Of a stretch of 64,000 bases of DNA, positions 37,614 through 49,477 are shown one piece after another. Position numbers and translations under genes: made by a program. Origin of the DNA: Pisolithus tinctorius (Eukaryota > Basidiomycota > Agaricomycetes > Boletales > Pisolithaceae); assembly GCA_024663395.1 (NCBI GenBank), contig JANFAH010000006.1, forward strand, positions 3,100,001-3,164,000, in the 5' to 3' direction. Positions within the stretch are counted from its first letter, which is position 1. Each line of letters opens with the position of its first letter. The notes beneath the pieces were generated by a model, which was not told where the DNA came from, ran no database searches, and saw only the letters and a program-made list of their open reading frames with translations.

Positions 37614-38090
37614 TACTCCCTAAACGTTCCAAGACAATGTACTCAAAAACCACAATTGACAAAACTCTTGAATTCCAGCAAGTGAAGGGTGGAGGTATAA
37701 ATTACAGTCACCCACACCAGGAAAACTGCACAAGATCATACTACAACTTGCAGACACATCATACGATGGCAGTCAAAAGAGTTGCAGCGGATCGGGCATG
37801 CACCGCGTCAGGGTGCTCTAGAAACCGCTGCCCTTATCGCACATTACTCAAGTAGTTGATTAACTGTCCTGAGTTCTCAAGCCAAGACCGGCCACCCGCC
37901 AGCTAAGAATGCAGAATAGAATACACCTCAACTCCAGGGTCATCAGAAGGATATGATAACCTCTCTCACGGGAACCCTGGGCTTGTCCTCTAAGTATTGT
38001 ACCTCGTGTTGTCCATCAATGCGGGTTAGTCATAGACAACTATGTACATGAGCATCCATGTTTTACCTCATCTGCCAGGGACATGAGTAT
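37614..38090. other. Convergent intergenic region
   Basis: It lies between the stops of coronin (plus) and the DUF6533-type gene (minus). No gene is supported; presumably it holds both 3' UTRs. Confidence 0.4.
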
Positions 38091-39559
38091 TCAATTCTCC
38101 TTGGTTCCGACGTGCGGTGACTCCTCGCATGTCAAAGATATAGAAATCCGTTTCCCCTTGGTCCCCGCTTGAAGCGACTCTACTTTTGATCCAACCATAC
38201 AAGGCGCCAGCGCACTTTGCAGGCTCGAGGGTTCGTCGGTAGCATGAAATGCCCCAGTAAGGTCGACAGCATGGCTGCCTGTCGTACGCGTATGCTCAGT
38301 AGTGCTTGACTCGGTTGACGCATATGTGCTCGTCTGGCCAACTTCTACCTGAGTCAACAAGTTTTCTTCGCTGCCTGCTTGGACGACCTTAGAGTGATTG
38401 ACAATTAGCCTTCCAAGCTACAACGGTCGTCAGGGCAAGCTAACAGAGGCCAATCAAACTGACCGATATCCATATTGTACAAAAAAACCAACTGAGCAGG
38501 GCACATCAGAATTGGGTTCCACAGAAAACAAGATGATGGTAGACGTACTAGTACAGAATGTTGCCATTCACGGGTGTCTGCAGCACGCCAGAGTTTAAAA
38601 TTATCATGACGAAAAGCAAAACTACATCACAGAGTCCGTAAAAAAGTAGGAGCTGCAGGACGAGGGACGTACCTAAGATGGCGACAAGGGACAGAGTAGA
38701 GTCACGTAGCAGGATATGTCCGAGGGGGGTATGCGTCCATGTGACAGGTAGACGCAGGTACCTCCAGGAAATCATGAAAAGAATGGCTAGATTCGTCGCC
38801 ATACTCGTGGCTCTTATGTTTTTGTGTTAGAACGATGGCAAAGCGACAAGCCCGGAGAACTCACCCAAAGTATATCGTTGAAGCGTGAGACTTAAGGACG
38901 TAACAGGTATTTGAGTGTGTTACTTGGGGTATGGCTAACCGTGCGCTAACGAACATGGACGCCAACTGAGAGGTGCCCAACATGATTAAAAGAGCCAATA
39001 TCCAACGATTTTTGAGGAATAAAGCATAAACTAGACGTCGATCAGCGGGGCCATCTCACAAATGGGAGCATTCCTACTTCGATGCATCAATGCACATTCC
39101 ATGGCAACTAGAAGTACTTGAATGGTCATGGCTTGATATCTGAACCACATCTTGCAAAGGGCGGGGGAGGTGGCGACACCAGAAGCAATCCGCAGGCTGA
39201 AATACACGTTAAAGCTTGCGAAGTGTCAAATCATACGGAGTGCAATGAGTCCATGAGTCCCTCACCCTTGTCCAGCCAGACCTAGATACCTTGTTAGGAT
39301 GTATACCAGCGCGTATGGGTTGCGGAAGCGGACGTCCCTGTGAACGGTGGTCCGTCATTTGATAGATGCTCGGGCTGACGGAACTCACGGCCAAATGAAT
39401 TTGAATTCGTCTCGGAGCAGCCAAGCGAATTCCACGACCATCAGCCCTAAGGAAACACCTAGTAAATGGTATCAATCAACTGTGCCCCACGTATTTTCAT
39501 TAGAACGTACATGCAGATATGGCTATTTTGTGAGCAAGTTCTGCGAGGGCGCCCGACAT
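38091..39559 (-). CDS. Multi-pass membrane protein of the DUF6533 type
   Basis: One of a large, basidiomycete-expanded family of uncharacterised integral membrane proteins. From Met at 39559 the joined exons read MSGALAELAHKIAISAC, then LGLMVVEFAWLLRDEFKFIW and PDVRFRNPYALVYILTRYLG (39,300 region). These match the family's usual first helix, the D/E-EF-FIW phrase and the second helix with a TRY motif. Later exons give LCKMWFRYQAMTIQVLLVAM (39,140), LFLKNRWILALLIMLGTSQL (38,970), MATNLAILFMISWRYLRLP (38,800) and TLSLVAILGTSLVLQLLLFY (38,670), all hydrophobic. A soluble Ser/Thr-rich tail ends at 38091. At least five introns. Internal junctions near 39060 and 38600 were not fully resolved. The role in the cell is unknown. 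Confidence 0.72.
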
Positions 39560-40395
39560 CACCGGCGGCTTGCAAGCCTTGAACTGGTACAGCAAGAATG
39601 ATCAAAACGAAAGGCGGAAAATCGTTCCAAGGGGTGACGTGGTGTAGGGAAGGATTCCAGGTCAACGCCGGTCAACGTCGAACTTGTGGGAGTGCCATAA
39701 ACAAGCTTTCGCTTGCATTCTTGTTGTGAGCCCCTAGTATTTTAATAGTGCTCTAGCCGAACGTGTTACTTCGGAGCTTCTGCCACCCTGAACACAAGTT
39801 ACAGAATTCAACGTCAACTTGGGCGTCTAGATTATTCACTTGAAACTAACGACCAATTAGCAAGGATTCATAGACAATATGTAAATTCTCTGATTAAAAA
39901 CTTTTTTCTCCGGAACGTTAAACTCATGCTGCGAAAGCAGCGTCCGTAAATTGTAGGGGATAATTACATATCCGCTATCAGGCGGTTCAACCTTTCGCAG
40001 AAGTACTATCGTGCGACAGATAGTACTCACAGTAAGTCCAGCTATGATATGTAGATGCAGGTGAACTCGGCTCAGGTCCGATCTACAAGAACTTGCTGCC
40101 CTTCGTTCAAACCTCGCACCCCTTGACAGCCGGTTTTTTAACAATAATAATTTTTTAGTAAGCGCCTGTAGAAGGCCACGTCATACTTTCCCGTGTCCAG
40201 ATCGGTGACCAGCAAGCCAGTGTCACCAATAGAGGATTAGGTATATTGTCGAGTGACGCTCGCTATCTATGAGTGTTATAAGTACAGTATCTGTAAATAA
40301 CGAGTATCCAGTACTCCTTGGCCCGGAACAAAGATCAATGAACGAACCTCCAAGTGGATCATGCGACACCGATCAGCAGTGGAACACCGCTGAGG
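39560..40395. other. Intergenic, no supported gene
   Basis: A 95-residue minus-strand frame at 39857-40144 has no family resemblance and no convincing neighbours. The rest is A/T-rich. It serves as the promoter region for the DUF6533-type gene. Confidence 0.4.
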
Positions 40396-40715
40396 TTATG
40401 GATTCGCTGGGAACCTTGGGACCCTGCAAGACTAAGGGGGAAAAAAAACCGTTGGGACACGATAAACGCGATGTACTGCTGTCATACTTGCCCTGGTTGT
40501 CACCTGTCATTGCGTTCTCGAGCTCGTTCTTCTCCAAGAGCATTATTGAGTTTCTCCAGTTGAGAGATAATGGTGGAATCTAAGCCTTTTGCGAACGCGT
40601 TGCGCCTTTTCAGGTCACTTAGGAACTCGTCTAGGTGGCGTTGAGTGTCTTTTAGTGACAATGGTTTAGACGAGATAGCCTGCAACCGCACTGGAGGGCG
40701 GGTGGTGTCGTCCAT
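40396..40715 (-). CDS. Small coiled-coil-like protein divergent from ERG9, unrecognised
   Basis: A Met at 40715 opens a ~70-residue helical frame: DDTTRPPVRLQAISSKPLSL, then KDTQRHLDEFLSDLKRR and TIISQLEKLNNALGEERARE. It could stop within the frame at about 40500, or be spliced by an intron from about 40509 (donor GTGACA, acceptor CTTGCAG) to a nine-residue end, RVPRFPANP, with stop at 40396. Charged/hydrophobic spacing suggests an amphipathic helix, as in small subunits of larger complexes. I do not recognise the family. It lies head to head with squalene synthase with 146 bases between the two ATGs, so the two probably share a promoter. Confidence 0.5.
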
Positions 40716-40861
40716 GATGTGCTTGCTTGAGGCTCGTGGGCTGAAGTTGTCACTACTATTTATGGTATCCCCGGTTTAGTCAAAGCGTTCCGTTCGTCGC
40801 CTTCTTGCTCGGGAGCGCCTTCAGACTTGACCACCATCCTCCCCTACCTCTCTCTGTGGCT
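40716..40861. promoter_or_regulatory. 146-bp bidirectional promoter between the small ORF and ERG9
   Basis: The two divergent start codons are only 146 bases apart. The interval carries a TATTTATGG element near 40757 and a C/T-rich stretch (ACCATCCTCCCCTACCTCTC) just ahead of the ERG9 ATG. No sterol-response element was recognised by eye. Confidence 0.45.
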
Positions 40862-42535
40862 ATGGGCAAGATCGCTTCGTTACTCGTATTGCTCCTAACC
40901 CACCCTTCGGAGTTTAAGACTCTCGTTCAGTTCTACTTGTATCACGAGCAGAAGCGCGACATAACCGCCAAGCAGGAGCACCCTACCTCTGGGTGGGATC
41001 GCTCATCTATGCGTCGCTGTTGGGAATTCTTGGACATGACAAGTAGAAGCTTTGCTGCAGTTATAAAGGAGTTGGAAGGAGACCTTGCACGAACGGTGAG
41101 TTGAGTTACTTCCAAGCGCTCACAGGCAGGCGCTGCTAGCTTCATACTTCAGAATTGTGCTGCTTTTGGTCCCTCCGTTAACTGATTTTTTCTTCTTTTT
41201 ACTTCCAGATTTGCATTTACTACTTGGTCTTACGGGGTCTGGACACCATTGAGGATGACATGACTATTGCGGACGAAATCAAGCAACCTATGCTTAGGGC
41301 TTTTCACGAAAAGACCGTGACGCCTGGTTGGTCCTTCTCTGGCAACGGCCCCGACGAGAAGGATAGACAACTTCTAGTCGAATATGATACCGTCGTTGAG
41401 GAGGTGAACCGTCTCGCTCCGCAGTACGAATTTTTTCACGTGCATGCATTCACTGCCTCACTTCTGGTACCTTAGGTACAAGGTCATCATTCTTGACATC
41501 TGCCAAAAAATGGAGGTTGGCATGGCGGATTACGCCCATAAGGCTGCCACTACAGGTTCTGTATACCTCGAGACAGTCGCCGAGTACGACCTCTATTGTC
41601 ATTATGTCGCTGGCCTCGTGGGTGAAGGTCTCACTCGTATATGGGGTGCCTCCGGAAAGGAATCCCCATGGCTGTGCGATCAAATGGAACTCGCCAATTC
41701 TATGGGGCTTCTACTACAGAAGACCAATATCATCCGTGACTTCCGGGAAGACGTCGAGCAGAGGCGGTTTTTCTGGCCAAGGGAGATCTGGGCCAAGTAC
41801 GGGTTCGAGGAGATGAAAGATATGTTTGAAAAGGGCGACGTGGAACATGCAACGTGGATACAAAGCGGCATGATCGTGGACGCTCTTCGACATGCATGTG
41901 ACTCTTTGGACTATCTTCGGCTGCTCAAGAATCAGAGCGTGTTCGTATTCTGTGCCGTGCCGGCGTGTATGGCTATGGCGACCCTTGCACTTTGTTTCAT
42001 GAACCCTGAAATGTTTCAACGAAACATAAAAATTAGAAAAGCGCAAGCTGCCGATGTATGTTCCCCACTCGATGTTGTGCGCCGCGCCAGTGCTTATGGT
42101 TGTTCTAGCTTATAATGCGATCTACAAACGCTAGGGATGTCGCCCTTATATTCCGGGAATACGCTCGCAAGATTCATGCGAAGGCGAAGCCACAGGATCC
42201 CAACTTTCTTCGCATATCCGTGATGTGTGGCAAGGTATGAGGTTCTTTATGTTGGTTATCCCCACGTTATCAACTCTGGTGTTCAGATTGAACTGTGGTG
42301 CGAACAAAACTACCCATCCTTTATCATCCTGGAAGGGAACCGCATCACTTACGATCCATCGGACAAACGGACGGTAGTGATTAAGATGGAAGAAAAGCGG
42401 GCCGAGGCTTCGACACCATCAGATTCTGATATGCTCCCATGGGAGCTAGCTACCTATATCGTTGGTGCCTTTGCCCTTGTCATCAGTCTCAGCGCCCTCG
42501 TTGGGTATGTTGTTCTCAAAGTGTATGGAGAGTAG
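40862..42535 (+). CDS. ERG9: Squalene synthase (farnesyl-diphosphate farnesyltransferase)
   Basis: Condenses two farnesyl diphosphates to squalene with NADPH, the first committed step of ergosterol and triterpenoid synthesis; anchored in the ER membrane. Start MGKIASLLVLLLTHPSEFKT. The two Asp-rich Mg2+ sites are DTIEDD (about 41230) and DFRED (about 41740). Other family blocks are YCHYVAGLVGEGLTRIW, SMGLLLQKTNIIRDFREDVE and RRFFWPREIW. Introns lie at about 41096-41209, near 41430-41474, at 42057-42109 (joining AAD to LIMRSTNARDVALIFREYAR) and at about 42234-42288. A C-terminal membrane helix (TYIVGAFALVISLSALVGYV) precedes the stop at 42535. Full length and intact. Confidence 0.97.
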
Positions 42536-42842
42536 CAAATTTCTTTCCCTGTTGAGACTTAGTATGACGTATGATACCTACGTCGCGTTTCCATTTTGGA
42601 TCGATTTCCGCAGGATGGTAGTCTTAGCATGAATCATATTTGCGTCGACACCGTGATTAGACCGAAGAGTTATAAACCACCCTGTGTCTCACTACAACGC
42701 AAATGGAGCCTCAATGCTGTGCATATTGGACATCATATGACAGGCTGCCTGCGACTATAACTACTGGTACAAAGAAATCCCCTCTCCTTAACGTTGTGAT
42801 TCGTTCAGAGAAAAAAACATGGATTAGACCCTTATTGTTCAG

Positions 42843-43525
42843 ATGATGGTGAATTGCGGTATACATATGTTGCACAAGGTTTGCACCCTGTGTTTAACAG
42901 TCGAATACGACACCACTTCTCTTGGACAACGTTGATGACAGCTAGTGTAGAGTTTGGCCCTCCAAAATGACGCCCAATACCATCTATCAAAAGACTGTCT
43001 GATGTAGTCGTTGGCGTGACATCGAAAGGGTTGACGTGGTACCTGTGAAATGTGAGCTTTTCAACTCCGTTTCAAGAAACCGAGACGCAAACCAATCAAC
43101 AAATGCGATAGCGGTGGACACTGCGGAGAAATGTCTGCTGCGTTCGTCGCGAAGGGGCGTCTATTGGGGGAGACCCATATCGTACATGTTCGAGTACGGA
43201 TTGTGGGAGTCATACACAATTAATGGGTCACGCAGCCCCTCGCAATACTGTAGGCGGATCAAAACGTCCCTGCCTGACTGGGAACCGCAAAGTTATAAAG
43301 AAACAAGTTACCAGGTGCTATTGAATACTGAGTCATGAAAGCGTTGCCATCCATAGCATTTATTGTGATGCTGCAAAATGCCATGCCAATGCTATGGAGC
43401 CTAATGAGATCCTTGTTTTCTGGAAAACGAAAACCGCACCGACGATGAACGTGCTCCTATTTATCGATTCATTGGTGAGCGAGTCGACGATGATGACACT
43501 GAATGTAGACTCCTGTTGGTTGACT
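42843..43525 (-). pseudogene. Laccase pseudogene, related to laccase 3
   Basis: On the minus strand, fragments keep the order and intron sites of laccase 3. DSLTNESINRS (about 43460) corresponds to exon 3. HWHGILQHH (about 43388) is L1, followed by a one-base frameshift before the usual AMDG. QAGTF followed at once by a stop (about 43260) is where a ~12-base deletion has removed the L2 HSH motif. YHVNPFDV (about 43035) is followed by LIDGIGRHFGGPNSTLAVIN (about 42970). Similarity ends near 42843, inside the second cupredoxin domain; nothing matching L3 or L4 follows. It is broken and cannot encode an active oxidase. Confidence 0.85.
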
Positions 43526-45288
43526 AGTTTGAGTGTGCCGGGAATACATCGAGGATTAAATGTACGGTACCTTTCTTCCAACAAGGACTGGCCCGGAAGT
43601 GTCTCCGTTCACAACAAATGCGCTGAAAATATGCCCCGATCACGGTTTGGAGTAAGTAACGGAAATTTACCTTCTGCTGTAACCATCTGGTGATACTACG
43701 CATTTGAGATAGTGAGTTGGGCACCTCTGGCTACCTTGATACTGGCGGCTGAAATACCAAGCCAGCGAATTTCGAGAGGGAGTACTACCATAGTAAACCA
43801 TTTTTCAGCATGCGATTTCTCGACATACTTATATGTGGCCAGCGTTATCGCCTTTCTCAATAAAGGTACCACGCGAGGCCGAAGAGAGTGCCGAAAACGG
43901 ATTACGCTGGAAGTCTCAATAGCCGACCGAGCTTCTGCCTGAAAGTTTGAAACTGACATTTGGATCCGCATCAGGGACGACGAAACACAAAGCCAAGAGG
44001 ATGGAGATGTTGAGCGACGGGCACCGACTCAGATGAACACAGATTGTCCGTCTGCCAGAACAACCCAAACCCGAGCAGCTCAAAGTGGATTAACCATGCA
44101 TGGATTCTGGCGATTCATCACTTTCTTGGGCAATGCTACAGTTGTTTGTGAGTCCGCGGATTACAGCTTGTTACGATGTTCGTAGCCTTCGAGAAGGCAC
44201 ATACTCTCAGTATGTACATTTAAGCCGATGAGATTAGCCGGACGAGTACCTCGGAAACCTTGCAAGGGTAGATAAGAGGACACGCCAGAAACAACAATAT
44301 CCCCTGTGGTTAACTTGATCGGACAGCGCTTGTTGATGGCGGCCGAAAAGCACTGGCCACAAGGCGACGACGTGAAATGTCTACAAGCATCGCCCAGTCA
44401 TAAGGCGGCCTCACGTGCCTCTCCGAAGAACAGGTAGTCAGCCCCTAACACAATCCCTGGCGTTGTTCAGGAATTCACCTTGGATTTAAGACGCTTTAAG
44501 ATTTGCGCTGCTTCATTCCACGGAGGGGTATTTGATCATCCCATCTTTCAAACAACGGATTGTGTGGCATGGGTGAAGCCTTTCGTACGCGCTCCTTCAT
44601 TGAAAAGGGGAGGCTTGGTTTAAGATCGGGAAACCAACAGCTACGAATGATGACTGGGGAATGAGCACGGGACATTTCAGATGTTGCGAAAACTACCTGC
44701 ATGTATAAATGATAGTATGAGCGTCCGAGCCTGGAAAGAAAAGGTTCGCACGGGTGTAGAGCAACATATCTAAAATGGTTTCGGACTGAAGTTTCAGCGC
44801 TGGTGGTGTAAGCAGTGATGCAGAGGGATGGGATTTGGATGGACCCACCAAAAATCACATAAACCTGTCAACATGTTGCATCAGTGCCAGCATCAGTGAT
44901 ACCAAATCCTTGCTTCATCCACGTCTCTGATGGAATCAGATCCCATAACGGAGTAGCGTGTTTCTGAGGAAGCTGGAGAAGAGCACACCCAGTGGAAGAT
45001 TAGATAATATATGCAGGGACGCCAGTCACCTGGCAGTAGACTCTTTCACGGTCATACAACAGGTTCTCGTATGCTTAGAAACGAGATGGCAACTGCTGCT
45101 TGAAAGCTGAGGCTGAGATTGTGAGGGTGTCTCCGGTTGTCGAGGAGCGTGCTCTTGGTGCCCAAGACAAACTCCTCTGCCACACCTGGTGTTGAGACAA
45201 CTATTCGATCGATCGTGGAGGTGACGAGCCCGTTTACTGCATCAAAAGCAACATAATCCAACAAGACCAACGACTCCTATGGTACTAG
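43526..45288. other. 1.7-kb region with unplaced coding-like fragments
   Basis: A minus-strand frame at 43971-43696 reads ITLATYKYVEKSHAEKWFTM and may be a fragment of a C2-like domain. Frames at 44858-44496 and 45270-45052 (minus) show no family resemblance. I could not connect these by splicing. They may be remains of a gene that once lay between the laccase pseudogene and MGS1. Confidence 0.3.
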
Positions 45289-47434
45289 CTATTTGACGGG
45301 ACGACCACACCAGAGACTGCCGCCGTTACATTGCATCTCCCAGTGTCGCAACGCAACTTCATCCCAGAGTTTGTCCGACATGTCTCCGGCCTCCTTCAAG
45401 ATTGTATTACGTTTGACGGGTGACGGTAAGTACTCATTATGGACCGGATGTCTGTGATGGTGATGTACATCAATATAGTCACCGTAGAGGAGATGATGTC
45501 CTCACGCATAACTGGGGTTATACTTGTATCCCTCAGAGTATCCGAGTTCCTTCATGAGATTTGTTGGCGCGTTTCGCATTGCCATCGGAACAGGCAAGCC
45601 GGTATCTGATTTTGCGGCTTCTTCCGCACGCTTATATGCCTCGTAAGCGCGTGTACTCTTTGGAGCCTCCGCAAGGTATGCAACGAGATGAGCCAGGTTA
45701 ATACGGCACTCTGGCATTCCGATTTGTTGACAGGCATGAAGGGTAGCGATTGCCTAGCTGTTGGTTAGTATAAATGCGGCATTGCCAAGTAGTCCACCTT
45801 CACCAGGGGCAAAGCTTGGTTATCCGCAAGCCCTACGTCCTCGCTGGCACAGACAACCAGCCTCCGCGCAATATACACAGGATCCTCTCCTGCACAGAGC
45901 ATCCGTGCTAGCCAATACACGGCAGCGCTTCCATGGCTACCTCGGATACTCTTATGCAGAGCTGATATCATATCATAGCGACTGTCCCCTGTGCGGTCAT
46001 AGGATGTGGACACCGAGTGGCGCATTGAGGCAATTACATCATCTTCCGGGATGTCCTTGGAACAGAGAACAAGTTCAAGTAAGGATAATGCAGTCCTTGC
46101 ATCACCACAAGAGAGCGAAACAATAGATGATATCACCCGTTCGGTGATCTGGGAAAATGAAGGGCATGTAGACTCTTGCGAGTTGTTAGATGCTTGGGAG
46201 CTTCCACCTGCGTCCTGAGAGCGCGAGGGCTCCACGGTGTGAGGCTTGCTAGTGCTGGGCATGCAATTAACCCGCCTTATTGCTCTCGTGATGATATCTT
46301 GTATATCTTCCTCGGTGAGACGGTCTAGTGTCAACACGCTTGCTTTTCAGGTGTATAAACATGAAGTTTCAATATAGTACGACGTACCGACATCGACTTA
46401 AAAGTGCACTGGTCAGCTTAAATGATGGGTTCTCAGTAGTTGCTCCTATCAACTTGTCTTGGCATGAGTGACCATGTTGGGATTTGCAAATACGGACATC
46501 GGCACTCTCACCTGTATTTGGCCCTGTTCAACATAAGGTAGAAAGATATCCTAGGCGTACTTCATACGTAGAGTTTTTTGAGACGGGTCAGACACACCTG
46601 TTGCGCTTTACTGAAGCGATGGATTTCGTCCAAGAACAATACCGTCTTCCTGGCAAATAGTCAACGTTAACTCTGGCAGACCATTGGAATGCACCCAACT
46701 TTCCTGTCAAAGCAAGTATCCTCTTTGCCTCCTCGAACACCGCGCGAACATCGTTGATCCCTGATGAGGTAGCACTCAGCTCCTTGAACGTACAATCAGC
46801 CTCGCGAGCCAGTAGTCTAGAAAGCGTGGTCTTTCCGCAACTTATGTAGCATTCAGCATGATCACCGATCATTGGACAACTGACAGACTTACCCAGGAGG
46901 TCCCCAAAGTATGATGCTGCCAAGGTTTCCACTACCAAGTAAGTTCATCAAGACCGAGCCGGGGTTCGTGAGATGTTTTTGTCCAACAAACTCGCTCAGG
47001 GCTTGTGGACGAAGTCTATCCGCAAGTGGTGCACCTGCCCGTGCGACGGGTTCCAACGCTCTCACCCGTTTCGCTTGGGACTGCTGCGTCAGAGCGAGTG
47101 GCCCTACTTTTCGTTTAGTTCCCGTAGACACATCTGCATGTTTTGGAGAGGTGTCTGGAGCAGACTGTTTAGTCTCGCGACCCTTGACAAAGATTGGTGG
47201 AATCTTGCTTGCTGAATCATTCTTGCAGAGAACCTGCGAGGAAGCCCCAGCGTTGTTCGAGTCCGAGTCCTTCCCGACTACGTGCTCTGAGCATCCGCTG
47301 TCTATGTGCGCGTTGATCTCACGTTCTGAAACAGCATCAGCAAAATCGTCCAGATCTAGCAAGGCCTTGCTAGGCCTTGCTAGGCTTACTCGGCCTAGTA
47401 GAAGTTCAGTGCCTAACAAGGATGTAGTCTGCAC
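45289..47434 (-). CDS. MGS1: Mgs1/WRNIP1-family AAA+ ATPase; 5' end disrupted by a transposon
   Basis: Replication-fork maintenance ATPase that binds ubiquitinated PCNA and acts with polymerase delta. The minus-strand chain gives [18 protein letters not shown] (47000), Walker [16 protein letters not shown] (46880-46820 with an intron), Walker [17 protein letters not shown] (46630), [12 protein letters not shown] with the sensor residue (46440), [11 protein letters not shown] (46100), and the clamp-loader-like C-terminus [15 protein letters not shown] after an intron near 45500, stop 45289. The end of a UBZ zinc finger (INAHIDSGC) is coded at about 47300, but its Cys-x2-Cys half is missing. 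Codons upstream of 47336, including the apparent Met at 47434, lie inside the inserted element. Either the true exon 1 lies beyond 48974 (an ATGTCTACTG|GTATGT candidate begins at 49137) or a new N-terminus is used. Confidence 0.87.
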
Positions 47435-48974
47435 AGCATAGGTGCTGCTAGCCTCACAACTTCTACTAGGCCAAGCAGTCTCTGGCCAGCCTTGCTAGGC
47501 CCTGCTCGGCTTGCTAGTTCTCGTTACCTTTACTGCTAGTTTACTCAACCTTACTAGGACTGGTTTTAATCACCAAACCACATATATTAGCCCATACTAT
47601 GATACACAGTGGACTAGACATCGCAGAGGCAAGGGGGGAACACAACCATGTGCAAGAGAACAAATACCGGAGCACACGAAGACACAAACCAACATGCAAA
47701 TAATAACAACGGCAGAATGGATGAAGAGCAGAACTGATGAGCGAACCTGAAATGACAATGGTAGATGGCATGAGGCAGATGAAATGGTGTACAAGAGAGT
47801 AAATACCAAATACGAAGAACCAGAAACCATGGGCGTGCTTCCTCCCACCATGTCTGCATGACTTGCAGGTTAGAAGGGGTCAACTATATGCGCATACATT
47901 TACCTTACTCACCAAACTCACATGTGTGAAGGCATTGTTTGTCATCACTACACTCCCGATATAAGGTTAAGACCCTGAGGCATGTCAGTGCCCGTGCAAG
48001 GCATTAAAACAAAAAACAAAAAAAAACTTACAAGGGAATGTCACCATATTGACCATGGAAATCATAAGTCTATGCTGTGACACGTCCACATTATGCATTG
48101 ATACTGGCAATTTGGACAGGGTAAGTCAATGAGCAGTGGGATCTGTGACAAGCAGAGAAGAGGGGACGAAAGAGATGGGCGAAATGAGAGGGAGGATCTT
48201 TAAAAGAGCCAGGGGAGTCTGATCAAAAATGTCCTAAAAGGGACAATTAGTATGCTGGACATTGAGTGGCCTCTAGGCTATAGAGACTGTGCATGAGTTA
48301 CCTGCAGTATTGTGTCCATTTGTCGTCCATGTCCCAGCTGTGGAGGATGACCCGAACAGCTCGAGATCCTTAAGGACGTCAAGATCCTCGAACCTGTCAG
48401 CAACCACATGTCATCCTTACTAAGCCAGTGGCTCCATTGTCAGAAGTCGGTGGAATGTGACACTGCTGGATCTGAGAGCGAGCAATCCGTTCCTAGCAAT
48501 ATACTTATTCCTGACAATCTGGCTGATGAGATGGACTGGAGGAGTACAGATATAGCAACCTAGAGAAGTGAGCACGAAGCAGCTGACTCAGGTTCAGGTG
48601 ATGAAGTCCAGGACTTCAACTTTGACAACAGATTCGAGCATGCCAGTCATTGATGGTATCATTCTAATCTGCAAGTTTGCATGATAGTGTCATCAAATGT
48701 ATTGTAATGCCACATGCAAGAGTGTATCTCATACTAGTGGTAATATATGTACATTTACAATGAGTCTATCAAAGGAGTTGGACAAATCAAATCTCGAGTG
48801 TCGCCTACAGGCTAGTGTGCAAGCCCCATTTATCACCTAGCTAGGCCTTGCAAGCCCTGGTCATCACCTGGCTAGGCCTAGCAGATACGTGCCAGCTCTT
48901 CCGAGGCTAGCAAGGTCCTAGCTAGGCGCACCGGATTCTGCCGGGCTCTGCTAGGTCTGGGTGGTTTTGCTGAT
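47336..48974. mobile_element. Non-autonomous DNA transposon, 8-bp target duplication
   Basis: About 1639 bases bounded by imperfect terminal inverted repeats starting ATCAGCAAAA. Over the first 26 bases the two ends differ at four places, all transitions. The flanking 8-mers are GAAACAGC (47328-47335) and GAGACAGC (48975-48982), a target duplication with one transition. Inside each end are many copies of a GCTAGGC/GCCTAGC motif (47356-47400, about 47455-47510, about 48835-48955), like the subterminal repeats of hAT-type elements. No transposase frame was recognised in the centre. An 8-bp duplication fits the hAT or KDZ groups; the superfamily is inference. It lies inside the 5' coding region of MGS1. 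Confidence 0.78.
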
Positions 48975-48982
48975 GAGACAGC

Positions 48983-49477
48983 GAACAGATAGGGCTGCGA
49001 AGATAAACCAGGCTTGGCTTCAGTCATTCCCATTGCGCCGCTGGAGATGCGCGGACCGACCATGTTACTGTCAATATTTTACATTACCTCCAGCGCCTGA
49101 TTTAATTGTAGGGGATACGGAACATACCAGTAGACATGTTGTTTGCTGGTTGTGCCAGAACTGAACTGAGAGCTAATATGTTGGGTTGTATGTATCACAG
49201 GCTAATAGTTACCACGCAAACGTCTGAACGGGTCGAACCATATTCTCCTTGATAAGTCAAAGCAATCAATTACTTACTTAACCTATGTACTCGACGACAG
49301 TAGCACTTCCTACGGGTACTAATAGTCCAACACTACATAGATTGAGCGAATCCTTAAAAAAGCGAACGACAAAAACGAGTGGGTTAGGAACTTGTTGTAC
49401 TAAGAGAATCCGAAAGGCCCGCAAGAAGTCTGTGCATCGCTCTCACTATTTCTTCACCGCAGGCAGAGCACCATTTT
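48983..49477. other. Possible displaced 5' part of MGS1, otherwise intergenic
   Basis: On the minus strand a short ATGTCTACTG exon with a GTATGT donor (from 49137) and an acceptor TTATCTTCGCAG (near 49002) lead to bases that in one frame read C-P-I-C if two bases are carried in. This is where the missing half of the UBZ finger would be expected. The frame does not match the downstream INAHIDSGC frame, so this is suggestive only. Confidence 0.3.

Noticed and set aside
39857..40144. 95-residue minus-strand frame
   Set aside because: No homology, no neighbouring exons, and unusual composition for this genome.
46911..47441. 176-residue plus-strand frame
   Set aside because: It is the mirror of the conserved MGS1 exon on the minus strand, which has the AAA+ motifs.
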